From: Olleya marilimosa CAM030 | GTDB taxonomy: Bacteria; Bacteroidota; Bacteroidia; Flavobacteriales; Flavobacteriaceae | Direction of reading: 5' to 3' | Assembly (NCBI RefSeq): GCF_000518485.1 | Contig: NZ_JADR01000001.1 | Span: forward strand, 248,001 to 312,000 | Length of the DNA stretch: 64,000 nucleotides | Part shown: piece after piece, positions 1 through 7,301 of the stretch | Layout: the number at the start of each line of letters is the position of its first letter | Position numbering within the stretch: position 1 is the first letter of the stretch | Notes under the pieces: generated by a model | Database searches by the model: none | What the model was told of the DNA's origin: nothing | What the model saw: the letters and a program-made list of their open reading frames with translations, nothing else | Position numbers and translations under genes: made by a program

Positions 1-2
1 AT

Positions 3-206
3 TTTAATTTACCTAAGCAAGACACGATAACAGAAGCCGATAGACTAGCCTATAATCAAGCTAAATCCTATTTGTCTTTAGTATCACAAACACTTAATAA
101 AGGTAAAGCACAAGTTAACTACTTAGATGCTATAACTAAAGCTGGCACACAAGTTGACTATTTAAAACAAATGGAAAGTCCAATACAAAGAACAATTAAA
201 AAATAA
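3..206 (+). CDS. C-terminal end of an unknown protein (partial at the window edge)
   Basis: An open frame runs from the window edge to a TAA at 204-206, giving the last 67 residues of a protein that starts upstream. The visible part is polar and predicted helical (starts FNLPKQDTIT, ends QRTIKK), with no recognisable motif, membrane segment or cysteine. The next reading frame begins only a few bases downstream and encodes DUF4252 proteins, so this is probably the upstream member of the same transcript. In Flavobacteriaceae, DUF4252 pairs often sit behind an ECF sigma factor and a short unknown protein. I cannot tell from this fragment whether that applies here. Function unknown. Confidence 0.55.
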   Translation, partial: FNLPKQDTITEADRLAYNQAKSYLSLVSQTLNKGKAQVNYLDAITKAGTQVDYLKQMESPIQRTIKK

Positions 207-243
207 ATTAAAAATGAAAACAATAACTATAAATACAAACACA

Positions 244-813
244 ATGAAAAAGCATATAATCTTACTAGTAATGGCTGTTTTAATGTTACCCTTAACAGGA
301 ATGGCTCAGCAAGATATTTTTGAAAAATATAGTGACAATGATAAAGTAAGTTACTTGTCATTAAAGCCTAAAATGTTTCAAATGCTTGCAAAAATGGATA
401 TCGATACAGATGATGCCGAAGCTAAAGCCTACATGGATATGGTAAATAGTATCACTAGTTTTAAAACTATGGCAACAGATGATAAAGCAATAGCTAAAGA
501 TGTTGCAACTTGGGTCGCATCAAAAAGCGGAACTTTAGAAGAATTAATGGTAATGAAAGATAATGGTGTAGTCATGAAAGTCTATATTAAAGAAGGTAAA
601 GACGACAACCATGTTAGTGAGTTACTAATGCATATTAATGGTTTAGGAGCAGTGACTAAAGACTCAAAAATAAAAATTAATGGCGAAAACAGAAGCCTAG
701 AAACCGTTGTGGTATCCTTTACAGGAAATATTGATTTACGTCAAATATCTAAACTGGTAAACAAAATGGATCTTCCAGGAGGTGATGAGTTAGAAAAGAA
801 AAGCAATAAATAA
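244..813 (+). CDS. DUF4252 domain-containing secreted protein
   Basis: A small exported protein of the DUF4252 family, which is typical of Bacteroidota and has no established function. The N terminus from the ATG at 244 is a classical signal peptide (MKKHIILLVMAVLMLPLTGMAQ). The in-frame ATG at 214 would add ten polar residues before it, so 244 is the more likely start, though 214 cannot be excluded. The rest is the DUF4252 domain, with the pattern 'EELMVMKDNGVVMKVYIKEG' near its centre. The product is probably periplasmic or surface-exposed. The next gene starts four bases after this stop and encodes a second DUF4252 protein, so the two are paralogous and probably co-transcribed. Confidence 0.8.
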   Translation: MKKHIILLVMAVLMLPLTGMAQQDIFEKYSDNDKVSYLSLKPKMFQMLAKMDIDTDDAEAKAYMDMVNSITSFKTMATDDKAIAKDVATWVASKSGTLEELMVMKDNGVVMKVYIKEGKDDNHVSELLMHINGLGAVTKDSKIKINGENRSLETVVVSFTGNIDLRQISKLVNKMDLPGGDELEKKSNK

Positions 814-817
814 ATTT

Positions 818-1360
818 ATGAAAACATCAATCAAATTATTATTTGCACTGTTTAGTATATCCATAATATTAGTAAGTTGTAAAGACGAAAACTCTATACA
901 AACTTACTTTGTAGATCATCAGGAAAAGCCAGAGTTTTTGTCTTTTGATATCGCTGCAGACGTTATTGATTTTTCTAAAGCAGATTTAAATAAAGAAGAA
1001 CAAGAAGCGTATCAATCTATTAAAAAGCTTGATGTATTAGCTTATAAAGTTAATGACCAAAATAAAGATAGGTATGGTCAGGAGCTTGAAAAAGCTAAAG
1101 CTGTCTTTAATAATAAAAAGTACGAAGAGTTGATGGAGTTTAAAGACAATGGTGTAAATGTAAAAATTAACACCTATGGAAAAAACGACAAGGTTGACGA
1201 GTTTTTAGTACTTGCTAGCTCTAAAGAGATGGGCTTTACTATTGTTAGAGTGTTAGGTAATAACATGAAACCTGAACAGTTAATGAAACTGTCTAATAAG
1301 ATTCAAAACGCAGATGTAGATCAAGCTCAGTTTAAAAGCCTTATGGATATTTTTAAATAA
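818..1360 (+). CDS. DUF4252 domain-containing lipoprotein
   Basis: A second DUF4252 protein of 180 residues. Its N terminus is a lipoprotein signal (hydrophobic stretch followed by ILVSCKDE, the Cys being the lipidation site), so it should be membrane-anchored while its upstream paralogue is predicted soluble. The domain core 'ELMEFKDNGVNVKINTYGK' aligns with the equivalent stretch of the upstream paralogue. The two genes are separated by four bases and followed by a strong terminator, closing the operon. A soluble/anchored pair suggests two forms of the same function, which is unknown. Confidence 0.8.
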   Translation: MKTSIKLLFALFSISIILVSCKDENSIQTYFVDHQEKPEFLSFDIAADVIDFSKADLNKEEQEAYQSIKKLDVLAYKVNDQNKDRYGQELEKAKAVFNNKKYEELMEFKDNGVNVKINTYGKNDKVDEFLVLASSKEMGFTIVRVLGNNMKPEQLMKLSNKIQNADVDQAQFKSLMDIFK

Positions 1361-1385
1361 ATAACTATAGTTTAATGTAAATGTT

Positions 1386-1415
1386 AAAGGCTTATCCAAT
1401 GGATAAGCCTTTTTA
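1386..1415 (+). terminator. Rho-independent terminator of the DUF4252 operon
   Basis: A 12-bp perfect stem (AAAGGCTTATCC, 3-base loop, GGATAAGCCTTT) is followed by a T-run. It ends the plus-strand operon and separates it from the minus-strand purB region. Confidence 0.85.
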
Positions 1416-1439
1416 TATTATATAACCATTATTTTATGG

Positions 1440-1643
1440 CTATTTTTTAAATTTTGTTTCAAAAAAATCATCATCACTATGACTAGTTTTTTTAACTAAT
1501 ACTAAATTTAAAATTACTGTTAGATAAACAAAAACAACTAAAGCAACGTAAAATGGATTATTTAATAAGCCTGTAATACCTCCAACAATTAAAAGTATTA
1601 AAGTTACAGTGCAAAGTATTAAAGATGTATTGTCATTAAACAT
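1440..1643 (-). CDS. Small two-helix membrane protein, unknown function
   Basis: A 67-residue protein with two hydrophobic helices (about residues 7-28 and 31-51) and a charged, Lys/Asp-rich C-terminal tail. No family is recognised. Its ATG lies one base downstream of the purB stop codon, so translation is probably coupled to purB. The tight junction, codon use like its neighbours and two clean membrane segments support a real gene. Nothing in the sequence connects it functionally to purine synthesis. Confidence 0.6.
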   Translation of the reverse strand: MFNDNTSLILCTVTLILLIVGGITGLLNNPFYVALVVFVYLTVILNLVLVKKTSHSDDDFFETKFKK

Positions 1644-1644
1644 A

Positions 1645-2988
1645 TTATATACCTGTATAATTACTTGGTGATATGGCTTTTAATTCTGTTTTAATAGCAT
1701 CGCTAACCTCTAAGGTATCAATAAAATTTGAAATAGATGTTTTATTAATCGCTTCATTGGTTCTAGTTAATCCTTTTAAAGCCTCATAAGGGTTTGGGTA
1801 ACCTTCACGTCTTAATATGGTTTGTATTGCTTCTGCAACGACAGCCCAATTGTTTTCTAAGTCAGCCTCAAATTTAGCTTGGTTTAATAATAATTTACCT
1901 AAACCTTTAAGCGTTGATCCAAAACCAATTAAAGTATGTCCAAATGGGACACCAACATTTCGTAAAACAGTACTATCCGTTAAATCACGTTGTAACCTTG
2001 ATATTGGTAGTTTTGCAGATAAATGTTCAAAAATAGCATTAGCTATACCTAAGTTACCCTCACTGTTTTCAAAATCTATTGGATTTACTTTATGTGGCAT
2101 TGCGCTACTACCAACTTCTCCAGCTTTAATTTTTTGTTTAAAATAATCCATAGATACATAGGTCCAAATATCTCTATCTAAATCTATAATAATAGTATTA
2201 ATACGTTTTAAACAATCAAACAACGCAGCCATGTGGTCATAGTGTTCGATTTGAGTTGTTGGAAACGAGTGGTATAATCCTAATTTTTCTTGTACAAATG
2301 TTCCTCCAAAAGTTTTCCAATCTATAGTTGGATAGGCCACTTTATGTGCATTAAAATTTCCGGTTGCACCACCAAATTTAGCAGCACTTGGTATATCATT
2401 TAATAAGTTAAATTGCTCTTCTAAACGTACAGCAAAAACTTCAATCTCTTTACCTAAACGTGTTGGAGATGCTGGCTGACCATGTGTTCTAGCTAGCATT
2501 GGTATATCTTTCCACTCTTCAGCAAGACGTTTTAATTCTTTTAAAACATTTAAGTATTCTGGTACGTAAGCCTCGTTCATAGCATCCTTAATACTTAAAG
2601 GGATTGCTGTGTTATTAATATCCTGAGACGTTAAACCAAAGTGGATAAACTCTTTAAATTCACTTAAACCTAAAGCATCAAATTGTTCTTTTATAAAATA
2701 CTCAACCGCTTTAACATCATGGTTGGTAACCTTTTCAATATCTTTTATAGCCTGAGCGTTCTCAGTAGTAAACGATTTGTAAATGTCACGCAAGGCTTCA
2801 AATTTACTAGAATCTACACCTTTAAGTTGTGGTAGTGGGACTTCGCATAAAGCAATAAAGTATTCAATTTCTACTAAAACACGGTATTTAATTAGTGCTT
2901 CTTCAGAGAAAAAATCTTGTAGTTTTTCAATTTTATTTCGGTAACGACCATCAATTGGAGAGATCGCATTAAGTTGATTTAAAGACAT
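1645..2988 (-). CDS. purB: Adenylosuccinate lyase
   Basis: PurB catalyses two steps of purine synthesis: release of fumarate from SAICAR to give AICAR, and from adenylosuccinate to give AMP. The 447-residue length matches the bacterial PurB type. The fumarase/aspartase superfamily signature is present as GSSAMPHKVNPIDFEN around residue 290, containing the mobile catalytic serine loop. ARTHGQPASPTRLGKE (about residue 167) carries the conserved catalytic-histidine region, and LTSQDINNT around residue 120 is also typical. It is a cytosolic homotetramer in the family. A HEAT-like protein gene lies 90 bases upstream on the same strand. Confidence 0.97.
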   Translation of the reverse strand: MSLNQLNAISPIDGRYRNKIEKLQDFFSEEALIKYRVLVEIEYFIALCEVPLPQLKGVDSSKFEALRDIYKSFTTENAQAIKDIEKVTNHDVKAVEYFIKEQFDALGLSEFKEFIHFGLTSQDINNTAIPLSIKDAMNEAYVPEYLNVLKELKRLAEEWKDIPMLARTHGQPASPTRLGKEIEVFAVRLEEQFNLLNDIPSAAKFGGATGNFNAHKVAYPTIDWKTFGGTFVQEKLGLYHSFPTTQIEHYDHMAALFDCLKRINTIIIDLDRDIWTYVSMDYFKQKIKAGEVGSSAMPHKVNPIDFENSEGNLGIANAIFEHLSAKLPISRLQRDLTDSTVLRNVGVPFGHTLIGFGSTLKGLGKLLLNQAKFEADLENNWAVVAEAIQTILRREGYPNPYEALKGLTRTNEAINKTSISNFIDTLEVSDAIKTELKAISPSNYTGI

Positions 2989-3081
2989 AAAAATAGTTGT
3001 TTTTTAACAAGCTATAAATATAGTTTTTTTAACGGGAAGACTAAAGGATTACGCTTTAAGAATTAATTAAAATAATAATTT

Positions 3082-3645
3082 TTACTTTCTAGTTTTATGT
3101 AAAATTTGCTTTGCTCTGGCTTTAAAAGCAGCACTTTGTGAGGCAAAATCACGTTGTAAAATGGTTATTAATTCTGGGTGGACCCAATCATAATCTTTAC
3201 CAAATAAAAATAAAGTATTCATGCTATAGGCTTTAGCAGCGACTTTTGCATCTGTGATTAACCAATCAAAACAAGCTTCAATAATTTTTTCCCGATGCTT
3301 CGGAAGTAAAGCCTCTTTTAATTTAGAAGGTGTTTTACCATAGTAAGCAATAGCTATATATTCACATATTTTTGCGACAGGTCTTTCTGCCGAATCTAAG
3401 TGCACACGACCCATGTTTTCTGTAAATGTATCCAGATAAGGGATTAAAGCTTCTAGGTTTTCTTTGCACATAAACTCTAAAACCCAAGCAGCACGTGGAG
3501 ATATTTTGTCGTCAACCATAAACATAATATCTAAAATCTTAGGTATTAAATTAGTGTTAGCTAACAGCAGGTGTGCATAATACAAACGTTTTTCACGAGA
3601 ATGATTAACATAATTTAATTCTTGATATAAAGCGTCAGTAGTCAA
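3082..3645 (-). CDS. HEAT/armadillo-like helical protein next to purB
   Basis: A 187-residue, almost wholly alpha-helical protein without signal peptide or membrane segment. Repeating helix pairs (for example LLANTNLIPKILDIMF, AAWVLEFMCKENLEALIPYL, CFDWLITDAKVAAKAYSMNT) suggest a HEAT/armadillo fold used for protein binding. Homologues in Bacteroidota are, as I recall, sometimes labelled 'adenylosuccinate lyase' because of their position beside purB. None of the lyase motifs is present here, so it is not an enzyme of that family. It may share a transcript with purB. Function unknown. Confidence 0.7.
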   Translation of the reverse strand: MTTDALYQELNYVNHSREKRLYYAHLLLANTNLIPKILDIMFMVDDKISPRAAWVLEFMCKENLEALIPYLDTFTENMGRVHLDSAERPVAKICEYIAIAYYGKTPSKLKEALLPKHREKIIEACFDWLITDAKVAAKAYSMNTLFLFGKDYDWVHPELITILQRDFASQSAAFKARAKQILHKTRK

Positions 3646-3680
3646 AGATTTATTATTTTTAAAGTCTAAAAATAACTAAA

Positions 3681-4154
3681 ATGAAATTACTTAAAAAGAT
3701 TGGACTAGTTTTATTACTGGTTTTTATAGTTGCACAATTTTTTTCGCCTGAGAAAAACCAAGGTAACACAGAGGATTTAACCGCTTTTTTAAACGAAACA
3801 AAACCTTCTCCAGAAGTTAAAACCATTCTTGAAACCACATGTTTTGATTGTCATAGCAGTAATACTAAATATCCATGGTATGATAAAATTACACCAATCA
3901 ATTTTTGGTTGAATGAACATGTTGAGGACGGTAAAAAGCATTTAGATTTTTCTAAATGGTCAGATTATTCTATAAAACGTAAAGACCATAAGTTTGAAGA
4001 AATTGCTGAAGAAGTTGAAGAAAAGAAAATGCCATTACCAAGTTATACTTGGACACATGGAGATGCTAACTTGTCTGATGCACAAATAAAGGCAGTTGTG
4101 GATTGGGTAAATCAAGTTAGAATGGGCTATGCATTAGCTCCAAAAGCAGAATAA
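3681..4154 (+). CDS. Haem-binding domain protein (single CxxCH, membrane-anchored)
   Basis: A 157-residue protein of the Haem_bd type. Residues 6-20 form an N-terminal hydrophobic anchor or uncleaved signal. A c-type haem attachment motif, CFDCH at residues 54-58, is followed by the family block 'SSNTKYPWYDKITPINFWL'. The remainder is acidic and Lys-rich. It should sit on the outer face of the inner membrane with one covalently bound haem, and may act in electron transfer or haem sensing. The role of this family is not established. It is transcribed divergently from the HEAT-like gene. Confidence 0.8.
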   Translation: MKLLKKIGLVLLLVFIVAQFFSPEKNQGNTEDLTAFLNETKPSPEVKTILETTCFDCHSSNTKYPWYDKITPINFWLNEHVEDGKKHLDFSKWSDYSIKRKDHKFEEIAEEVEEKKMPLPSYTWTHGDANLSDAQIKAVVDWVNQVRMGYALAPKAE

Positions 4155-4179
4155 ATTTTAATATCTAAATATCCCTCTA

Positions 4180-5424
4180 TTGGTACCTAAAATTTTAATA
4201 ATTGGATTTGTTTGGCCAGAACCTAAAAGTTCTGCAGCTGGAAGTAGGATGATGCAACTGATTGAAGTATTTCAATCGGCTAATTATGAAATAACCTTTG
4301 CAAGTGCATGTGCTAAAACAGACAATGCGTTTGACTTGTCAAGTATAGGTGTTAATAGTCAAAATATTGTATTAAATGATGCTAGTTTTGATACGTTTAT
4401 AAATGACCTAAATCCATCCATTGTTATCTTTGATAGATTTATGGTGGAGGAGCAGTTTGGTTGGCGAGTAGCAGAGCAATGTCCAGATGCCTTACGTATC
4501 TTAGATACCGAAGATTTACATTGTTTACGTAAAGGACGTGAGCAAGCGTTTAAAGATCAGGCTATTTTTGATAAAAATTATTTACAAAACGATACCGCTA
4601 AACGCGAAATAGCAAGCATTTTACGTTGTGATTTATCATTTATTATTTCTCAGGTTGAGGTTGAGATTTTAGTAAATCAATTTAAAATAGACGAGCATTT
4701 ATTGTATTATTTACCGTTTTTGCTTGATCCATTGTCACCAGACACCCAAAAAAACAGCCCAAAATTTAAAGATCGAAACCATTTTATTACCATTGGTAAT
4801 TTTATGCATAAACCTAATATGGATGCAGTCATGTTTTTGAAATCAGAAATTTGGCCTCGTATTAAAAAGGAATTACCTAAAGCCGAAATGCATGTGTATG
4901 GATCCTATGTGTCAGAAAAAGCGATGCAATTAAATAGTCCTAAGGAAGGCTTTTTAATTAAGGGGTTTACAAATGATGTTAACCAGGTAATGCAGGATGC
5001 TAAAGTATGTTTAGTACCATTACGTTTTGGTGCAGGACTTAAGGGTAAATTAATAGATGCTATGCTAAATGGTACACCATGTGTTACCACAACTATTGGA
5101 GCAGAAGGTATGTACGGAACCTTAAAAGATACTAATGCTTTTATTGCTGATGATCCTGAGAATTTTGCCAAACAAGCAGTGGAGTTGTATTCCAATAAAA
5201 TTTATTGGAATGGGAAGCAAAAAAATGGATTTATGATAATTAATACATTGTATGATAAAGCTATTTATACTAAGGATGTATTATATAAAATAGAATTACT
5301 TAAAGCTGGATTAAAAGCCCATAGACAACAACACTTTTATGGACAAATGCTAATGCATCATACCATGCAAAGTACTAAGTTTATGAGCAAATGGATTGAA
5401 GAAAAAAATAAACCTAAAGACTAA
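4180..5424 (+). CDS. Glycosyltransferase, GT4-like (GT-B fold), TTG start
   Basis: A 414-residue glycosyltransferase. The N terminus KILIIGFVWPEPKSSAAGSRM is the glycine-rich acceptor-side Rossmann start of GT-B enzymes. The C-terminal half has the nucleotide-sugar site pattern (VCLVPLRFGAGLKGKLIDAM, then GTPCVTTTIGAEGM). Initiation must be at the TTG at 4180: the next ATG (around 4250) would remove the first beta strand. Donor and acceptor cannot be predicted, and no other polysaccharide gene lies nearby. The closing ~60 residues are helical and Lys/His-rich. Confidence 0.82.
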   Translation: MVPKILIIGFVWPEPKSSAAGSRMMQLIEVFQSANYEITFASACAKTDNAFDLSSIGVNSQNIVLNDASFDTFINDLNPSIVIFDRFMVEEQFGWRVAEQCPDALRILDTEDLHCLRKGREQAFKDQAIFDKNYLQNDTAKREIASILRCDLSFIISQVEVEILVNQFKIDEHLLYYLPFLLDPLSPDTQKNSPKFKDRNHFITIGNFMHKPNMDAVMFLKSEIWPRIKKELPKAEMHVYGSYVSEKAMQLNSPKEGFLIKGFTNDVNQVMQDAKVCLVPLRFGAGLKGKLIDAMLNGTPCVTTTIGAEGMYGTLKDTNAFIADDPENFAKQAVELYSNKIYWNGKQKNGFMIINTLYDKAIYTKDVLYKIELLKAGLKAHRQQHFYGQMLMHHTMQSTKFMSKWIEEKNKPKD

Positions 5425-5458
5425 AGAATTAAAGTCTAGTAGTCAAATAATTTTAAAC

Positions 5459-5497
5459 AAAAAAAGAGCTAAAATTTTAAATTTTAGCTCTTTTTTT
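5459..5497. terminator. Bidirectional terminator between glycosyltransferase and J-domain gene
   Basis: A long A/T-flanked stem with core AGAGCTAAAATTT / AAATTTTAGCTCT has an A-run on one side and a T-run on the other. It can therefore terminate both convergent genes. Confidence 0.85.
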
Positions 5498-5518
5498 ATG
5501 TGTATAAAGTAATAGCAA

Positions 5519-5965
5519 TTAAGCTGTAACTTCACTCTTTTTAATTTTTCTGTAAGGAAAAGAATTAAAAATACTACGTTTAGCAAAACGTGTTTGTTTA
5601 TCACTCTGAGAAAACTTAATGTATAACGCTTTATTTACACCAAAGTACTCATAAGTATCTCCATTTAAAAAAGTAACTTCTAATAACAACCCTTTATGTT
5701 TCCAATCCATAATAGGACTAGTAATTGTTACTGCGTATTCTTCTTTATTAGCCTCAATAGTTTCTGGAGAGATACTAACTAAAAAGTGGTATCCATCAAT
5801 AACTTTGCGACTCATTAATTCTGCTTCTTGCGCTTTTTCATCACCTGCTTGAAACTTATCAGGATGCCATTCTTTAACCAAATTACGGTAAGATGTTTTT
5901 AACGTTTTTAAAGATAAATCTTGGTCTACGTTAAATAGTTTTTTGTACTCATTAATACGCTTCAT
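5519..5965 (-). CDS. J-domain protein with C-terminal KTSC domain
   Basis: A 148-residue fusion. Residues 5-65 form a DnaJ domain with the HPD motif (VKEWHPDKFQ), which stimulates Hsp70/DnaK ATPase. Residues about 80-140 resemble the KTSC domain (LLEVTFLNGDTYEYFGVNKALYIKF, then RFAKRSIFNSFPYRKI), a small domain often found in nucleic-acid-associated contexts. It lacks the G/F-rich and zinc domains of a true DnaJ, so it is a specialised co-chaperone that may recruit DnaK to whatever KTSC binds. It is cytosolic and monocistronic, with a terminator downstream. Confidence 0.8.
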   Translation of the reverse strand: MKRINEYKKLFNVDQDLSLKTLKTSYRNLVKEWHPDKFQAGDEKAQEAELMSRKVIDGYHFLVSISPETIEANKEEYAVTITSPIMDWKHKGLLLEVTFLNGDTYEYFGVNKALYIKFSQSDKQTRFAKRSIFNSFPYRKIKKSEVTA

Positions 5966-6092
5966 AACAGATGCTTTTTTTAAATAAGGCGCGAAAGTAC
6001 TATTTTGTTTTGAATTGAAGGTTAGAAAGTTATAATAAATTAATCTATTTACAATTTATAATCTATAAAACAGCTAACTAATCTTAAAATAG

Positions 6093-6314
6093 TTAGTTTT
6101 TACTGTCTCTTTTTTTTATATCTCTCATGGTAAGTATCATGGCAATGATTATAAGAATGTTAGATATTATTCCGTTAAATGGTCCATTGTTAATGTTATT
6201 AAAATCTAGATTATAAATATTGACAATTAATAATACAGTAGCTGCAATAATTATAAAATAGGTGAAATAAAAGCGTTTCATTGGTGTTAGATGTTTTGAA
6301 AAAAATAATATCAT
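6093..6314 (-). CDS. Small two-helix membrane protein, unknown function
   Basis: A 73-residue protein with two hydrophobic helices (about residues 14-33 and 46-62) and a basic C-terminal tail (RDIKKRDSKN). Its ATG overlaps the stop of the pseudouridine synthase gene in a TAATG arrangement, so translation is coupled. A start at an internal ATG (MKRFYFTYF, residue 12) is also possible. No family is recognised. Confidence 0.5.
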   Translation of the reverse strand: MILFFSKHLTPMKRFYFTYFIIIAATVLLIVNIYNLDFNNINNGPFNGIISNILIIIAMILTMRDIKKRDSKN

Positions 6315-7189
6315 TAAATATCTTTAAATAATTTTTTAAACCGTTTTGGTAATTCGTCCTTTAAATATAAATTTTCATTAGTAAAAGGATGAGTAAATTG
6401 TAAAGAGTAGGCGTGTAGGTAAAGTCCTTTTCCGTTTAAGATTAGATTTTCAAAGCCATAATCTTTATCTCCTAAAATGGGATTACCAATACCAGAAAGG
6501 TGTTTGCGTAATTGATGTTTCCTTCCTGTAAAGGGTTCTAGTTGGACTAAATTTAATTTTTTAAATCGCACAGAGTCTACGGTTTGAAGTACCTTATATT
6601 TTGATTTTGAAGTTTTACCATCTACAGTAGTTGTAATGAGGTCTTCTGGTTGCATAACACCAATTGTAACTGCGTAATATGTTTTTTTTATCGCTCTGTT
6701 TTTAAACAAAGTATTTAAGGCGCGTATACTGCTACTGGTTTTGCCAATTAATAAAATACCAGTAGTAGGAAAATCTAATCTATGTACAGGTTGTGGTTTT
6801 GTAACATCGCTAAGTGTGCTTCTTGTAATATTTTGTGTAAGTGCATTGGCTATAGTTTTAAAGCTATTACCATTAACCAAAAGACCTGCTGGTTTGTGTA
6901 TAGCAGCTAGATATTCATCTTCAAATAAAACATCTAATTTAAAAACAAAGTTTTTTCTTGGTGGTGCATCTTGCATTATGGTTAGACAAATGGTTTCGCC
7001 TCCATGTATATATGTTGCAGATGTTGCAATGTTGCCATTAACCGTTATGTATTGTTTTTTTAGAGCTTTTTTTAAGGCAGATTTTGTTAATGCAGCTTTA
7101 AAAATACCAACCGCATAATCTTGTAGTCTAATTCGTGTATGCTGTTTAGGCGCAATATGAGTTTGAGTTAAATTGATATCTGTAAAAAT
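6314..7189 (-). CDS. RluA-type pseudouridine synthase with S4 domain, non-AUG start
   Basis: A pseudouridine synthase that isomerises specific uridines in rRNA or tRNA. The catalytic RluA domain is clear: HKPAGLLVNG, then PVHRLDFPTTGILLIGKT with the catalytic Asp, and GRKHQLRKHL. The first ATG (6976) gives only this domain. The same frame stays open another 216 bases upstream to a stop at 7193-7195 and encodes a convincing S4 RNA-binding domain (IRLQDYAVGIF, then KSALKKALKKQYITVNG). There is no ATG, GTG or TTG in that extension, so the real start is probably ATT (7187-7189), ATA or ATC. I give the ATT; the exact codon is uncertain. The next gene overlaps the stop. Confidence 0.75.
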   Translation of the reverse strand: MFTDINLTQTHIAPKQHTRIRLQDYAVGIFKAALTKSALKKALKKQYITVNGNIATSATYIHGGETICLTIMQDAPPRKNFVFKLDVLFEDEYLAAIHKPAGLLVNGNSFKTIANALTQNITRSTLSDVTKPQPVHRLDFPTTGILLIGKTSSSIRALNTLFKNRAIKKTYYAVTIGVMQPEDLITTTVDGKTSKSKYKVLQTVDSVRFKKLNLVQLEPFTGRKHQLRKHLSGIGNPILGDKDYGFENLILNGKGLYLHAYSLQFTHPFTNENLYLKDELPKRFKKLFKDI

Positions 7190-7301
7190 TATTTATGGAT
7201 TTGATTAATACCGAAGGTACTTGAAATAACAGACAAAATCAAATATTAAATAGAAGTAAATCCACACTTTTTATTACTTTCGCAACTTTAAAAAACAGAC
7301 T

